Of a stretch of DNA of 64,000 nucleotides, positions 33,616 through 42,215 are shown piece after piece. The position numbers and the translations under genes are program-made. The stretch spans positions 9,005 to 73,004 of the forward strand of contig DAIMZH010000012.1 in NCBI GenBank assembly GCA_036734105.1. Direction: 5' to 3'. Below the pieces are notes generated by a model. The model saw only the letters and a list, made by a program, of their open reading frames with translations. It had not been told where the DNA came from and searched no databases. The stretch's first letter is position 1, and each line of letters opens with the position of its first letter. The stretch is from Azoarcus_F sp036734105 (GTDB lineage Bacteria; Pseudomonadota; Gammaproteobacteria; Burkholderiales; Rhodocyclaceae).

Positions 33616-33726
33616 ATGCGTGACCCACGTCGCTCTCGCAACATCAGGCTAGGACTGTTCATGGCCTCCATTGCCTTGTTCTTTTACTTCTTCATCATGT
33701 TCAAATACAAGGTGTTGATGTCATGA
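33616..33726 (+). CDS. Cytochrome oxidase small assembly protein
   Basis: A 36-residue single-helix protein: basic MRDPRRSRNIRLG then the hydrophobic LFMASIALFFYFFIMFKYKV. Tiny proteins of this kind sit between coxA and ctaG in many betaproteobacteria. ATG 33616 has a GGGGG ribosome site 7 bases upstream; the same frame is open from ATG 33550, which would give 58 residues. Its stop overlaps the ctaG start as ATGA. Confidence 0.65.
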   Translation: MRDPRRSRNIRLGLFMASIALFFYFFIMFKYKVLMS

Positions 33727-34277
33727 GTGAGGTTGAAGTCGAAAACCGGCGAATCCTCAAGCGCCTTGTGGTGGGTGTTCTGGCAATGTTTGGTTTCGGT
33801 TTTTTGCTGGTACCCATGTACGAGAAGATTTGCGAGGTCACCGGCATCAACAACATCCTGCAACCAGATCGTGTGGTTAACACACAAGTGGATACGTCAC
33901 GCACGATACTCGTGCAGTTTGACGCCAATCTTCACGGCTTGCCCTGGACTTTCAAACCGCGTGAGGCGTCGATGCGTGTGCACCCCGGCGAGCTCGCAAC
34001 AGTGGTGTACGAAGTGTCGAACACACGCAATGTCCCGGTGCACGGTCAGGCAATCCCGAGCTATGGCCCGCAACATGCCGGTCGTTATTTCATGAAGATG
34101 GAGTGCTTCTGTTTCACACAGCAGCAACTTGAGGCAGGCGAAGTGCGTGAAATGCCGGTGGCCTTTGTCATCGATCCCGATCTGCCGCGTGATGTCAACA
34201 CCATCACCTTGTCCTACACCTTTTTCGAAGTGGCTGGGCGACAGGCCAGCGTGTCCTCAGGTGGTGAAGGAGGGTGA
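33723..34277 (+). CDS. ctaG: Cytochrome c oxidase assembly protein CtaG/Cox11
   Basis: Membrane-anchored copper chaperone that delivers CuB to subunit I. The 184-residue protein has one N-terminal helix (LVVGVLAMFGFGFLLVPMY), the conserved YEKICEVTGINN, and the copper-binding pair in KMECFCFTQQQL. It lies in the periplasm, between coxA and coxC, and overlaps both flanking small genes. Confidence 0.95.
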   Translation: MSEVEVENRRILKRLVVGVLAMFGFGFLLVPMYEKICEVTGINNILQPDRVVNTQVDTSRTILVQFDANLHGLPWTFKPREASMRVHPGELATVVYEVSNTRNVPVHGQAIPSYGPQHAGRYFMKMECFCFTQQQLEAGEVREMPVAFVIDPDLPRDVNTITLSYTFFEVAGRQASVSSGGEGG

Positions 34278-34486
34278 GCGTGCCTGAAGCGCCCAGGGCC
34301 GGCTTCTGGGCGACCATCCGGGCGGTGCTGTGGGCGTTTGTTGGCGTTCGCGGAAGGTCGGGTTATCACCGCGACGCGAGCTCGCTTGACCCACGTGCAA
34401 TCGTGGTAGCGGGTTTGCTGGGCGGGTTGGTTTTTGTATTGCTGATTGTCGCCTTTGTGCGATTCGTGATTGCAACAGTGCAGTAG
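34274..34486 (+). CDS. DUF2970 membrane protein
   Basis: A 70-residue protein with FWATIRAVLWAFVGVRGR and YHRDASSLDPRAIVVAG, followed by one membrane helix (LLGGLVFVLLIVAFVRFVI). The DUF2970 family occurs next to ctaG and coxC in betaproteobacteria; a role in oxidase assembly is presumed. GTG 34274 overlaps the ctaG stop by four bases. Confidence 0.82.
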   Translation: MSVPEAPRAGFWATIRAVLWAFVGVRGRSGYHRDASSLDPRAIVVAGLLGGLVFVLLIVAFVRFVIATVQ

Positions 34487-34498
34487 GGGGAGAGCGTC

Positions 34499-35353
34499 AT
34501 GACTCATGTGCTGGAAAAATACTTTGTGCCCGAACCTTCGATCTTTCCGATTTTTGGATCGATAGCATTGCTGCTGTTCGGCGGCGGTTCAGTGATGTGG
34601 CTACACGATGTCAATCACGGGCCGCTGGTGTTCTTTCTTGGCATAGCCTTGCTCGTATATATGCTGTTTGGCTGGTTTGGTCAGGTGGTAAAGGAGTCCG
34701 AGGGGGGGCATTATGGGCGGAAGGTGGATGTTTCCTTCCGCTGGTCCATGGGATGGTTCATCTTTTCGGAAGTGATGTTCTTCGCCGCCTTTTTTGGTGC
34801 GCTGTTCTATGTGCGTGTGATTGGGTTGCCATGGTTGTCCACTGGCGACAACGAGGCCTTGTTGTGGGAGGGTTTCACACAAGCCTGGCCTTCTGCCGGA
34901 CCCTACACTCAGGGCGACACCTTCACCCCAATGGGCGCGTGGGGCATCCCGGCCATCAACACGCTCATCCTGCTCACATCAGGCGTGACCCTAACCTGGG
35001 CTCATCATGCCATGGTGAAAGGCGACCGCGAACAACTACAGGCAGGCCTGCTCGCCACCATCGCCTTGGGGTTTATTTTTCTCAGCCTGCAGATTTATGA
35101 GTATTTTCATGCCTATAACGACCTCAATCTGAGGATGGATTCAGGGATTTACGGTTCCACCTTTTATCTGCTTACCGGCTTTCATGGTCTGCATGTGACG
35201 ATTGGTGCCATCATGCTGGCGGTAATGTATTTCCGGATACGCGCAGGCCACTTCACACCTGATCATCACTTTGCCTTCGAGGCAACAGCCTGGTACTGGC
35301 ATTTCGTGGACGTGGTGTGGTTGTTCCTGTTTGTTGTGGTGTATTGGCTGTAA
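34499..35353 (+). CDS. ctaE: Cytochrome c oxidase subunit III
   Basis: A 284-residue seven-helix subunit. Seen are FSEVMFFAAFFGALFYVR, an NTLILLTSGVTLTWAHHA stretch, LQIYEYFHAYND and the C-terminal GFHGLHVTIGAIML plus WYWHFVDVVWLFLFVVVYW. GGGGGAG precedes ATG 34499. It closes the structural part of the cox operon. Confidence 0.96.
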   Translation: MTHVLEKYFVPEPSIFPIFGSIALLLFGGGSVMWLHDVNHGPLVFFLGIALLVYMLFGWFGQVVKESEGGHYGRKVDVSFRWSMGWFIFSEVMFFAAFFGALFYVRVIGLPWLSTGDNEALLWEGFTQAWPSAGPYTQGDTFTPMGAWGIPAINTLILLTSGVTLTWAHHAMVKGDREQLQAGLLATIALGFIFLSLQIYEYFHAYNDLNLRMDSGIYGSTFYLLTGFHGLHVTIGAIMLAVMYFRIRAGHFTPDHHFAFEATAWYWHFVDVVWLFLFVVVYWL

Positions 35354-35422
35354 GGCAAACCACGCTCGGGAGCATTTTCTGGAGAACAGTCGCGCAGAGG
35401 ATGGGCTGCGCGACAACCCCCT

Positions 35423-35623
35423 TCAGGTCAGTCTTCCGCTGATAAGCCCAGTGGCATATCCGATCATCAACAGCAGAAACAGTGAAATTGACAGCCCTAC
35501 GCGCCACGCCAGCGCTTTCACCATGCGGTCTCGTCCGGATCCGCGATCACGCATCAACAAGGCCATGGCAGAGCCAAGACTGATCACAATGAGTAGCATG
35601 AAGACAATCACGACAATGCGCAT
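35423..35623 (-). CDS. DUF2909 twin-helix membrane protein
   Basis: A 66-residue protein with two membrane helices (VVIVFMLLIVISLGSAMALL and LSISLFLLLMIGYATGL) joined by a basic RDRGSGRDRMVKALAWR loop. It is read against the oxidase genes, between coxC and SURF1, as DUF2909 genes are in related genomes. ATG 35623 has GGAGGTG upstream on its strand; a TTG three bases further is the open-frame start. Probably related to oxidase assembly (position only). Confidence 0.78.
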   Translation of the reverse strand: MRIVVIVFMLLIVISLGSAMALLMRDRGSGRDRMVKALAWRVGLSISLFLLLMIGYATGLISGRLT

Positions 35624-35716
35624 CAAACACCTCCGTAGTGGACCGCCGTCCCCTGCGGTCGGGTTGGCTCATGCCGTGATTGTCTCGCAAAAACGGCATA
35701 CCTGGCAGGGTGGGAG

Positions 35717-36430
35717 ATGAGTGCAGGGCGATGGTCTGTTTTGCCCATAGTGGCTGGTCTGACGGTGGCTGTCGTGACGACGTCGTTGGGAAACTGGCAG
35801 ATGTCGCGTGCTGAAGAAAAAGGTGAATGGCAGAGCAAGATTGAAGCAGGCATGCTGGTCACGCCGCAACGTCCGGGGGCGGATATCGAGGTCGAGCCCT
35901 GGATGCCGGTGATGCTGGCTGGACATTGGGCGCCCGAGGCCAGCATCTTGCTTGACAACCGCGTGCACGAGGGGCGCCCGGGTTTTCATGTTTTTACGCC
36001 ATTGGAACTTGAGCAAGAGGGTGGTTGGGTGCTGGTCAATCGAGGGTGGTTGCCGGCTGGCCCCAGGCGCGATCAACTTCCCATCGTGCCTGTGCCTGAT
36101 GTTGGCGAAGCGCTTGTTGGCCAGGTCCGCGTGCCGGAGGCCAAGCCCTACACTTTGGCAGAGCGTGCCGGTGAGGGGCTCTTGTGGCAATACCTTGATC
36201 TTGACGCCTACCGGGCCTGGTCGGGGATACCGGTCAAGGATTGGGTGGTGTTCCAGAGCTCTCATGCCACTGACAGTTTAATCCGTGATTGGCCGCGACC
36301 CGATGGCGGCATGGACCGTCATTATGGATACGCGCTGCAGTGGTATTCGTTTGCCGTCATATCGCTGTTGCTGACCGGTTTCTATGTTTTCAGGAGTATC
36401 AAACCCCATGTCTTCCGACGCCACGCTTGA
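35717..36430 (+). CDS. SURF1 family protein
   Basis: A 237-residue oxidase assembly factor involved in haem a insertion into subunit I. Two terminal membrane helices bracket a periplasmic domain: the N-terminal PIVAGLTVAVVTTSLGNWQMSRAEEK and the C-terminal YALQWYSFAVISLLLTGFYVF. GFHVFTPLELEQEGGWVLVNRGWLP is the SURF1 core (quoted in part). The next gene begins inside its last 23 bases. Confidence 0.93.
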   Translation: MSAGRWSVLPIVAGLTVAVVTTSLGNWQMSRAEEKGEWQSKIEAGMLVTPQRPGADIEVEPWMPVMLAGHWAPEASILLDNRVHEGRPGFHVFTPLELEQEGGWVLVNRGWLPAGPRRDQLPIVPVPDVGEALVGQVRVPEAKPYTLAERAGEGLLWQYLDLDAYRAWSGIPVKDWVVFQSSHATDSLIRDWPRPDGGMDRHYGYALQWYSFAVISLLLTGFYVFRSIKPHVFRRHA

Positions 36431-37040
36431 CCCCATGAGCCCTGAGCCTGCTGCCCAGCCTGGCGCACCCGCTGGCATGAGCCGCTCGGCGAAGCGCACC
36501 CTCGCCCTGCTGGCGCTGGTATGTACCTTGCCGGTGCTTGCGTCCTATTTCATGTTCTACGTCTGGAAGCCACAGGACCGTGTCAATTACGGCGAGCTTG
36601 TCACTCCCGTGCTGCTGCCGGAGTTGACACTGTCTGCGCCCGAGGGAATGCCTCCCCTGAAACGTGACAACTTGATTGGTCAGTGGACGCTGGTGTATGT
36701 CGGCACAGGTGAATGCGCCGAGGCTTGCCAGAGTGCGCTCTATGCCATGCGTCAGAGTCGTATGGCACAGGCTCGTGAGTTTGAGCGTGTCAGCCGCTTG
36801 TGGCTCATCACCGACGCTGCGGTTCCCGGCGAGTCGGTGCTCGCGGCGCACACCGATCTGCAGGTGGCTTACGCTGCTAACGATTGGCTTGCAGCCATGC
36901 CGGATGCGCATCTCGGTGTGCATTTCTATCTGGTGGACCCGCTTGGTCACGTGATGATGCGCTTTCCGGAGCAGGCCGACATCAAGGGCGTGATCAAGGA
37001 TATCAAGCGGCTACTCAAATATTCTGCATTGGGGCGCTAA
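36408..37040 (+). CDS. Sco-like membrane-anchored thioredoxin-fold protein
   Basis: A 210-residue protein from ATG 36408, overlapping the SURF1 gene by 23 bases, with CAGGAG upstream. One membrane helix (LALLALVCTLPVLASYFMFY) is followed by a thioredoxin-like domain with GTGECAEACQS, a CxxxC pair like that of Sco copper chaperones, and FYLVDPLGHVMMRF. It is placed exactly where betaproteobacteria keep a cytochrome oxidase assembly protein. The classic Sco histidine is not certain, so copper binding is inferred. Confidence 0.8.
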   Translation: MSSDATLDPMSPEPAAQPGAPAGMSRSAKRTLALLALVCTLPVLASYFMFYVWKPQDRVNYGELVTPVLLPELTLSAPEGMPPLKRDNLIGQWTLVYVGTGECAEACQSALYAMRQSRMAQAREFERVSRLWLITDAAVPGESVLAAHTDLQVAYAANDWLAAMPDAHLGVHFYLVDPLGHVMMRFPEQADIKGVIKDIKRLLKYSALGR

Positions 37041-38077
37041 TGAAACTCTACCAACGCCTTGTCATTGCCTCGCTCCTGCTCACGCTGGTGGTGGTGGTTT
37101 TTGGTGCTTACGTCCGTCTTGCCGACGCTGGGCTGGGTTGCCCTGATTGGCCGGGTTGCTACGGCAAACTTACGCCAACCCAGGCTGCTGAACAGATACA
37201 GGCAGCCCATTCGATGGATCCCTATGGTCCGGTCAGCATGCCAAAAGCCTGGAAGGAGATGATTCACCGTTATCTCGCCACCACGCTGGGTTTCATGATC
37301 ATGCTGATCACTGTGCTGGCGTGGCGGCATCGACGCGATCATGGCGCAGCGCCGGTGGCAGCCACGACCTTGCTGGCGGCCGTGATTTTTCAAGGCATGC
37401 TGGGCATGTGGACGGTCACCTTGCTGCTCAAGCCTGCCATTGTGACCGCCCATTTGCTTGGGGGAATGACTGTTCTCGGATTGCTCGCCTGGTTATCCGT
37501 GCGGGCCATGCGTGTTCCGCGTGTCGAGGCATCGCGGGGCGTGCTGGTGCTGTCGTGGCTGGCTTTTCTGGCGCTCGCGGTGCAGATCACCCTGGGCGGT
37601 TGGGTCAGCACCAATTATGCAGCCCTTGCGTGCACTGACTTTCCGACTTGCCACGGAAGCTGGTGGCCACAAGCTGACTACGCCAATGCCTTTCACGTGG
37701 TCCGAGAACTCGGCATGACTGCCGAGGGCGAGTTGTTGTCGCATGAGGCGCTCACAGCGACTCACTGGATGCACCGCATCGGCGCGCTTGTGGCCACAGC
37801 CCTGTTGTTCCTGCTGGCATGGCGATTGTCCCGGCCACAAGCCACCCAACTGCTTGGACTTGTATTGATGGTTGCCGTGGCCATGCAGGTTTTGATTGGT
37901 GTGGCAAACGTCGTTTTCAGCCTCCCTCTGTGGTTGGCTGCTGCACATAATGCTGGCGCTGCGCTTCTGGTGGTCGTCATGGTATGCGTAACATATCGAC
38001 TCAGCCGGGTTGCCCGTCCCGCTGCAGTTGCAAGGAGAGATGATGAGCTCGCTCAACACAAGAACGCTTTCATTTGA
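37040..38077 (+). CDS. ctaA: Haem A synthase CtaA/Cox15
   Basis: Integral membrane enzyme converting haem o to haem a. The 345-residue protein has eight helices with AYVRLADAGLGCPDWPGCYG after the first, MIHRYLATTLGF, TVTLLLKPAIVTAHLLGGM, a second Cys-containing loop ALACTDFPTCHG and HWMHRIGALV. ATG 37040 overlaps the preceding stop by one base; its end overlaps ctaB. Confidence 0.95.
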   Translation: MKLYQRLVIASLLLTLVVVVFGAYVRLADAGLGCPDWPGCYGKLTPTQAAEQIQAAHSMDPYGPVSMPKAWKEMIHRYLATTLGFMIMLITVLAWRHRRDHGAAPVAATTLLAAVIFQGMLGMWTVTLLLKPAIVTAHLLGGMTVLGLLAWLSVRAMRVPRVEASRGVLVLSWLAFLALAVQITLGGWVSTNYAALACTDFPTCHGSWWPQADYANAFHVVRELGMTAEGELLSHEALTATHWMHRIGALVATALLFLLAWRLSRPQATQLLGLVLMVAVAMQVLIGVANVVFSLPLWLAAAHNAGAALLVVVMVCVTYRLSRVARPAAVARRDDELAQHKNAFI

Positions 38078-38954
38078 TCGCAGTGCGGCAGCCCGGAGAC
38101 TGCATGCGTTTTATGGGCTGACCAAACCCAGGGTGAACACGCTCATCGTGTTCTGCGCCATTATCGGCATGTTCCTGGCTGTGCCCAGTGGTCTGCCTGA
38201 TCCGGTTACTGTGCTGATGGCCACATTGGGCATTGCTTTTGTCGCAGGTGCTGCGGCCGCGATGAACTGCCTGATTGAGGCTCGTATTGATGCCCACATG
38301 GCGCGCACACGTGGTCGTGCATTGCCGCGCGGCGAACTGTCAGTCAGGGAGACCTTCGCTTTCGCCAGTGCGCTTGGTGGATCAGGGTTGTTGATTCTGT
38401 ATTTCATTGTCAACCCGCTCACCATGTGGCTCACGCTGGCTACTTTCGTCGGCTATGCGGTGGTGTATACCGTCTTGCTCAAGCCGCGTACGCCGCAAAA
38501 CATCGTCATTGGAGGCGCTTCAGGTGCCATGCCACCCGTGTTGGGTTGGGCTGCTGTCAGTGGTGAAGTCAGTGCTGATGCCCTGCTTTTGTTTCTCATC
38601 ATTTTTGCCTGGACACCACCGCACTTCTGGGCTCTGGCCTTGTATCGCACCGAAGACTATGCGCGCGCCGGTCTGCCCATGCTGCCGGTTACTCACGGCT
38701 CTGAATTCACACGGCTTTCTGTCCTGCTGTATACCTTCATCCTGTTTGGTGTGACACTGCTGCCCTATGCCACGAAAATGAGCGGATGGCTCTACCTCGG
38801 CGTCGCAGTCGGGCTTGGGTTATTGTTTCTTCGGCATGCCTGGCAACTTTATCGCGACTACAGTGACACACTCGCGCGCAAAACTTTCCGCTTTTCGATT
38901 CTCTATCTGTTTCTGCTGTTCGCCGCTTTATTAACTGACCACTACCTCGTGTAA
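38043..38954 (+). CDS. ctaB: Protohaem IX farnesyltransferase CtaB/Cox10
   Basis: Membrane prenyltransferase making haem o. From ATG 38043 (AAGGAG 5 bases upstream) it has 303 residues with LTKPRVNTLIVFCAIIGM, the first aspartate motif region NCLIEARIDAHMARTRGRALP, and the second GEVSADALLLFLIIFAWTPPHFWALAL. Nine helices are expected. It starts within the last 35 bases of ctaA and ends the haem A and oxidase assembly group. Confidence 0.95.
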   Translation: MSSLNTRTLSFDRSAAARRLHAFYGLTKPRVNTLIVFCAIIGMFLAVPSGLPDPVTVLMATLGIAFVAGAAAAMNCLIEARIDAHMARTRGRALPRGELSVRETFAFASALGGSGLLILYFIVNPLTMWLTLATFVGYAVVYTVLLKPRTPQNIVIGGASGAMPPVLGWAAVSGEVSADALLLFLIIFAWTPPHFWALALYRTEDYARAGLPMLPVTHGSEFTRLSVLLYTFILFGVTLLPYATKMSGWLYLGVAVGLGLLFLRHAWQLYRDYSDTLARKTFRFSILYLFLLFAALLTDHYLV

Positions 38955-38967
38955 CGCCCAGAGCCAC

Positions 38968-39006
38968 GGCAGCCGCACAAGCCGAGTTCCGGCTTGTGCG
39001 GCTGCC
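38968..39006. terminator. 17-bp perfect hairpin between ctaB and the chemoreceptor gene
   Basis: Bases 38968-38984 and 38990-39006 are perfect inverted copies (GGCAGCCGCACAAGCCG and its complement) around the loop AGTTC. It lies in the 89-base gap between two convergent genes, so a bidirectional transcription stop is likely, though no T-run follows on either side. Confidence 0.65.
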
Positions 39007-39043
39007 AAAGCCCGTCACAAGTGTTATTGGCAGCCTCTGTCAT

Positions 39044-40660
39044 TTACACGCGAAACCGGCCAACTGCCGCTTGTAGCTGCATGGCCAGATCAGAAAGATG
39101 ACGTGCCGCATTGGCTGACTCCCTGACCGCGTTGTAGTTTTCTTCACCGCTGCTTGCGATGCGTTCAACGTTGTTCGCAATCTCATTACTGGCTGAGGCT
39201 TGTTCGTCCAGTGCGCCGGAAATCTCTTTCACGGCTGAGACCACGTTGTCCGAAGCGAGGTTGATTTTTCCAATCGCTTCACCAGCGTGGGTGGCCTGCT
39301 CGACACCGCTCGCCACTTCTTGTACCTGTCTGTCCATGCTGGCAACAGCGCGCTCGGTGCCCTTGGTGATGTTGTCTATGATCCGTGCAATCTGTTCGGT
39401 AGAAAGCGCGGTTCTTTCGGCCAGTTTTCGAACCTCGTCCGCGACTACGGCAAAGCCACGCCCCTGTTCGCCAGCTCGCGCAGCTTCGATGGCGGCATTG
39501 AGTGCGAGCAGGTTGGTCTGATCTGCGACTTCCTTGATGACATGCACCACCGTTGCGATTTCGCGTGAGTGCTCGCCCAATCCGCGTATTTCGTCTGCAC
39601 TGCGTTTGACCGATTCCGAAATTTTTTGAATGTCGGTGACTATGCTTTCGATCACATCCCGGCCCTCTCGTGAAGCATCCCCCGACCCCTGCGCAATCGA
39701 GCGTGCGTTCTTGGCAAAGTCCGACATGTGATTGACTCCGGCGGTCAACTCCTCGATTGCTGCTGCCATTGCCGAAGCCGCCCTGGATTGATCTTCCGAT
39801 GCTCTGGATATCTGCTCGGATGACGCCGTAAGCTGTTCGCTTGATGCTGCGATCTGGTTGGCGTTCTGGATGATCAACTCCACCATGCCCTTGAGGGCAT
39901 TGCGCATTTCACGCAGCGACCCGGCCAGCATTCCAATCTCATCGGATCGCTGGATGTTTATGTCTGTAGTGAGATTCGCGTTCGTGATCTCGAGCGCAAA
40001 GCGGCTAGCGTCCTTCAGGGGCTCGGTCAACCGACGGCGGATCAGCCAGACCGAAAGCCCAAGCGCGACCACGATGCCAATCAATATTGACCCGGTCATG
40101 GCTACGAACAAGACATGAAACGACCTCTGCTCGTATTCGAAAACCGACTGTGCGGCTTCGAGTTGAACTTCGATAAGTTGGCTTAGCCCTTCGGACACCG
40201 GGTCTATGACAGGATAGAGCTGGCGTGCCGCGATGGCTTCCAGTTCCAGTCTGAGGCCGGTGCCCGACTCCAGGATTACCGCCAGGCGTTCAACCAGTTC
40301 GTCTGCACGCAGCATCAAGGGTTTTATCCTTTCAATCAGGATTCGCTCTTGAGCAACGTGGCTATTTTCAAGATAGGCCTGCCAGGTGCTTGCAATCGTT
40401 CGTTGCGCAGTGCGCATGCGCTTTGCTGCGTCTGCGGCGTCCATCTGTCCGTCGTTTGTCTTGTGCACAGCATCAACCACCGCCACAGCGTACTCGTCGG
40501 CGATGATCTTCAGGTCCCGAAGCGGTACAACCCGGTCCTGATAGACTGCATTCAGTCCCTCAAGAGTAGTGCTTTTGCCATAGAGGCCTGCAGCACCCAC
40601 GATGGCGGTCAAGGACAGTAGTCCGCAAACCAAGGCGTACAGTGTTGTCGAAATCTTCAT
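39044..40660 (-). CDS. Methyl-accepting chemotaxis protein
   Basis: A 538-residue chemoreceptor. Two membrane helices (YALVCGLLSLTAIVGAAGLYG and VLFVAMTGSILIGIVVALGLSVWL) enclose a periplasmic domain of about 160 residues that looks like a four-helix bundle; a HAMP segment (RRRLTEPLKDASRFA) and a long signalling coiled coil follow. The conserved tip reads EVADQTNLLALNAAIEAARA. No C-terminal CheR-binding pentapeptide is present. I start at ATG 40660; an in-frame ATG at 40690 is possible. Ligand unknown. Confidence 0.93.
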   Translation of the reverse strand: MKISTTLYALVCGLLSLTAIVGAAGLYGKSTTLEGLNAVYQDRVVPLRDLKIIADEYAVAVVDAVHKTNDGQMDAADAAKRMRTAQRTIASTWQAYLENSHVAQERILIERIKPLMLRADELVERLAVILESGTGLRLELEAIAARQLYPVIDPVSEGLSQLIEVQLEAAQSVFEYEQRSFHVLFVAMTGSILIGIVVALGLSVWLIRRRLTEPLKDASRFALEITNANLTTDINIQRSDEIGMLAGSLREMRNALKGMVELIIQNANQIAASSEQLTASSEQISRASEDQSRAASAMAAAIEELTAGVNHMSDFAKNARSIAQGSGDASREGRDVIESIVTDIQKISESVKRSADEIRGLGEHSREIATVVHVIKEVADQTNLLALNAAIEAARAGEQGRGFAVVADEVRKLAERTALSTEQIARIIDNITKGTERAVASMDRQVQEVASGVEQATHAGEAIGKINLASDNVVSAVKEISGALDEQASASNEIANNVERIASSGEENYNAVRESANAARHLSDLAMQLQAAVGRFRV

Positions 40661-41029
40661 TGGAGGACTGACTCCCGGATTGATTGTCATTCTTCAGTGA
40701 TGCGCAGAGCGTTTATGACCTGGCCTGATGGCCTGTTGCCAACCCGCTGTCGAGACTGTCTCGGTTGTGCATCCGGATCAGTGTCCGGGCCTGCATTCTG
40801 AGCACGCACATGGTGGTAACGGTAAAAAGTGATGCTTCTTGAGTGCGGTTTGGCGTGTTCGGTTCCCACAGTCAGCACACGGAATGTCGAAAAAGTACGG
40901 CACAATGGGCAAAAAGTAACGACTGATCAGGGCCTGGCTTTCAGGACGGAGAGTTCCACCTTCCCACCGCCCTGAGCGGCGGGTTTCAAACATGAGCCAG
41001 CTTGACTTCAAGGATTGTGAGGACTGTGC
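40661..41029. other. Intergenic region, no confident gene
   Basis: A 369-base gap between divergent genes. The only candidate is a minus-strand frame (about 40994 to 40778) that would encode 71 residues with two CxxC pairs (PCADCG and CACSEC), reminiscent of a zinc ribbon. It has no clear ribosome site and I do not recognise it. A short GC hairpin lies near 40965-40985. Confidence 0.4.
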
Positions 41030-42064
41030 ATGAAACTCGATCGCGCCAGACTTGAGGACGCCGCCAAGCGTGGCGTGATATCTCATGAGCAAGTTGACCC
41101 ACTATGGTCGTTCCTGTCAGAAGCTGGCACGGATTCCCCCACTTTTCGTTTGACGCACATCCTGTATTACCTCGGTGGCCTGATCGCGATTGGCGCGATG
41201 ACGCTGTTCATGACGCTGGGCTGGGAGCGCTTCGGCGGCTGGGGTTTGCTTCTGATCGCGCTTGCTTACGCGGTTGGTGGTTTGTGGCTGACCCACTATC
41301 TGCTTTATCGTCAGGCCTTGCCGATTCCCGCAGGGATTGCGGCGGCGTTTGTCGTAGTGCTCACGCCGCTTGCCATTTACGGCTTGCAGGTGGGCCTGGG
41401 TTTCTGGGCCGATGACAGACCGTATCGTGCGTACCACACACATGTTGAGTGGCGTTGGTTGCTGATGGAGCTGGCGACATTGGCTGTAGCGGCAATCATG
41501 CTGTGGCGTTACCGCCTGCCGTTTCTGGTGATGCCGGTGGCGGTGACCTTGTGGTATCTCAGCATGGACCTGACGCCCTTCCTGTTCGGTCAGGCCGATA
41601 CCACCTGGGAGCTGCGCAAGTTTGTGTCGCTGTGGTTTGGATTGCTGATGGTGTTGCTGGCCTTCTGGGTGGATGTCCGCGCGCGCCACGGACAGGATTT
41701 TGCGTTCTGGCTGTATTTGTTCGGTGTGGTGACGTTCTGGAGCGGACTTTCCTTGATGCAGTCCGACAGCGAACTGAGCAAGTTCATGTATTTGTGCATT
41801 AATCTTCTCCTGATCGGGCTTGGTTCAGTGCTTTATCGGCGGGTTTTTGTCGTCTTTGGCGGTTTGGGAGCGGCGGGATATCTTGCTTACCTTGCCCACA
41901 ATGTGTTCAGGGAGAGCATGCTGTTTCCGTTCGTGTTGTCGGCTATCGGGTTGGCTATCATTTACCTTGGCATTGTCTGGCAGCGCAACGAACACGCCAT
42001 CTCGCAGCGGATGCAAGGGCTGCTGCCTGCCGCCTTGCGGGAGTTGCTCGAACGTCGCAGTTGA
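41030..42064 (+). CDS. DUF2157-like multi-spanning membrane protein
   Basis: A 344-residue protein. The first 45 residues are soluble (RLEDAAKRGVISHEQVDPLWSFL), as in DUF2157 proteins, followed by about nine membrane helices beginning with LTHILYYLGGLIAIGAMTLFM. The tail QRNEHAISQRMQGLLPAALRELLE is soluble. The role is unknown. ATG 41030 is read away from the chemoreceptor; parA follows after 151 bases. Confidence 0.68.
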   Translation: MKLDRARLEDAAKRGVISHEQVDPLWSFLSEAGTDSPTFRLTHILYYLGGLIAIGAMTLFMTLGWERFGGWGLLLIALAYAVGGLWLTHYLLYRQALPIPAGIAAAFVVVLTPLAIYGLQVGLGFWADDRPYRAYHTHVEWRWLLMELATLAVAAIMLWRYRLPFLVMPVAVTLWYLSMDLTPFLFGQADTTWELRKFVSLWFGLLMVLLAFWVDVRARHGQDFAFWLYLFGVVTFWSGLSLMQSDSELSKFMYLCINLLLIGLGSVLYRRVFVVFGGLGAAGYLAYLAHNVFRESMLFPFVLSAIGLAIIYLGIVWQRNEHAISQRMQGLLPAALRELLERRS

Positions 42065-42215
42065 GCCATGTTCCGCACCCGATTTCGCGATCACACGCTG
42101 CTTCTGTTCAGCCCACGATCATGCTGTCGGGTTTTTTCGTCCGCCCAACTCGCTTGCAGCAATGGCCTTGGCCGGGCAGACTGCTGCAAACACTTTGTGA
42201 GGGAGACATGACAGA

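Noticed and set aside
42065..42215. Terminator before parA (CCC...GGGTTTTTT near 42113-42136)
   Set aside because: The arms pair at only four or five positions with internal mismatches, so no stable stem is supported.
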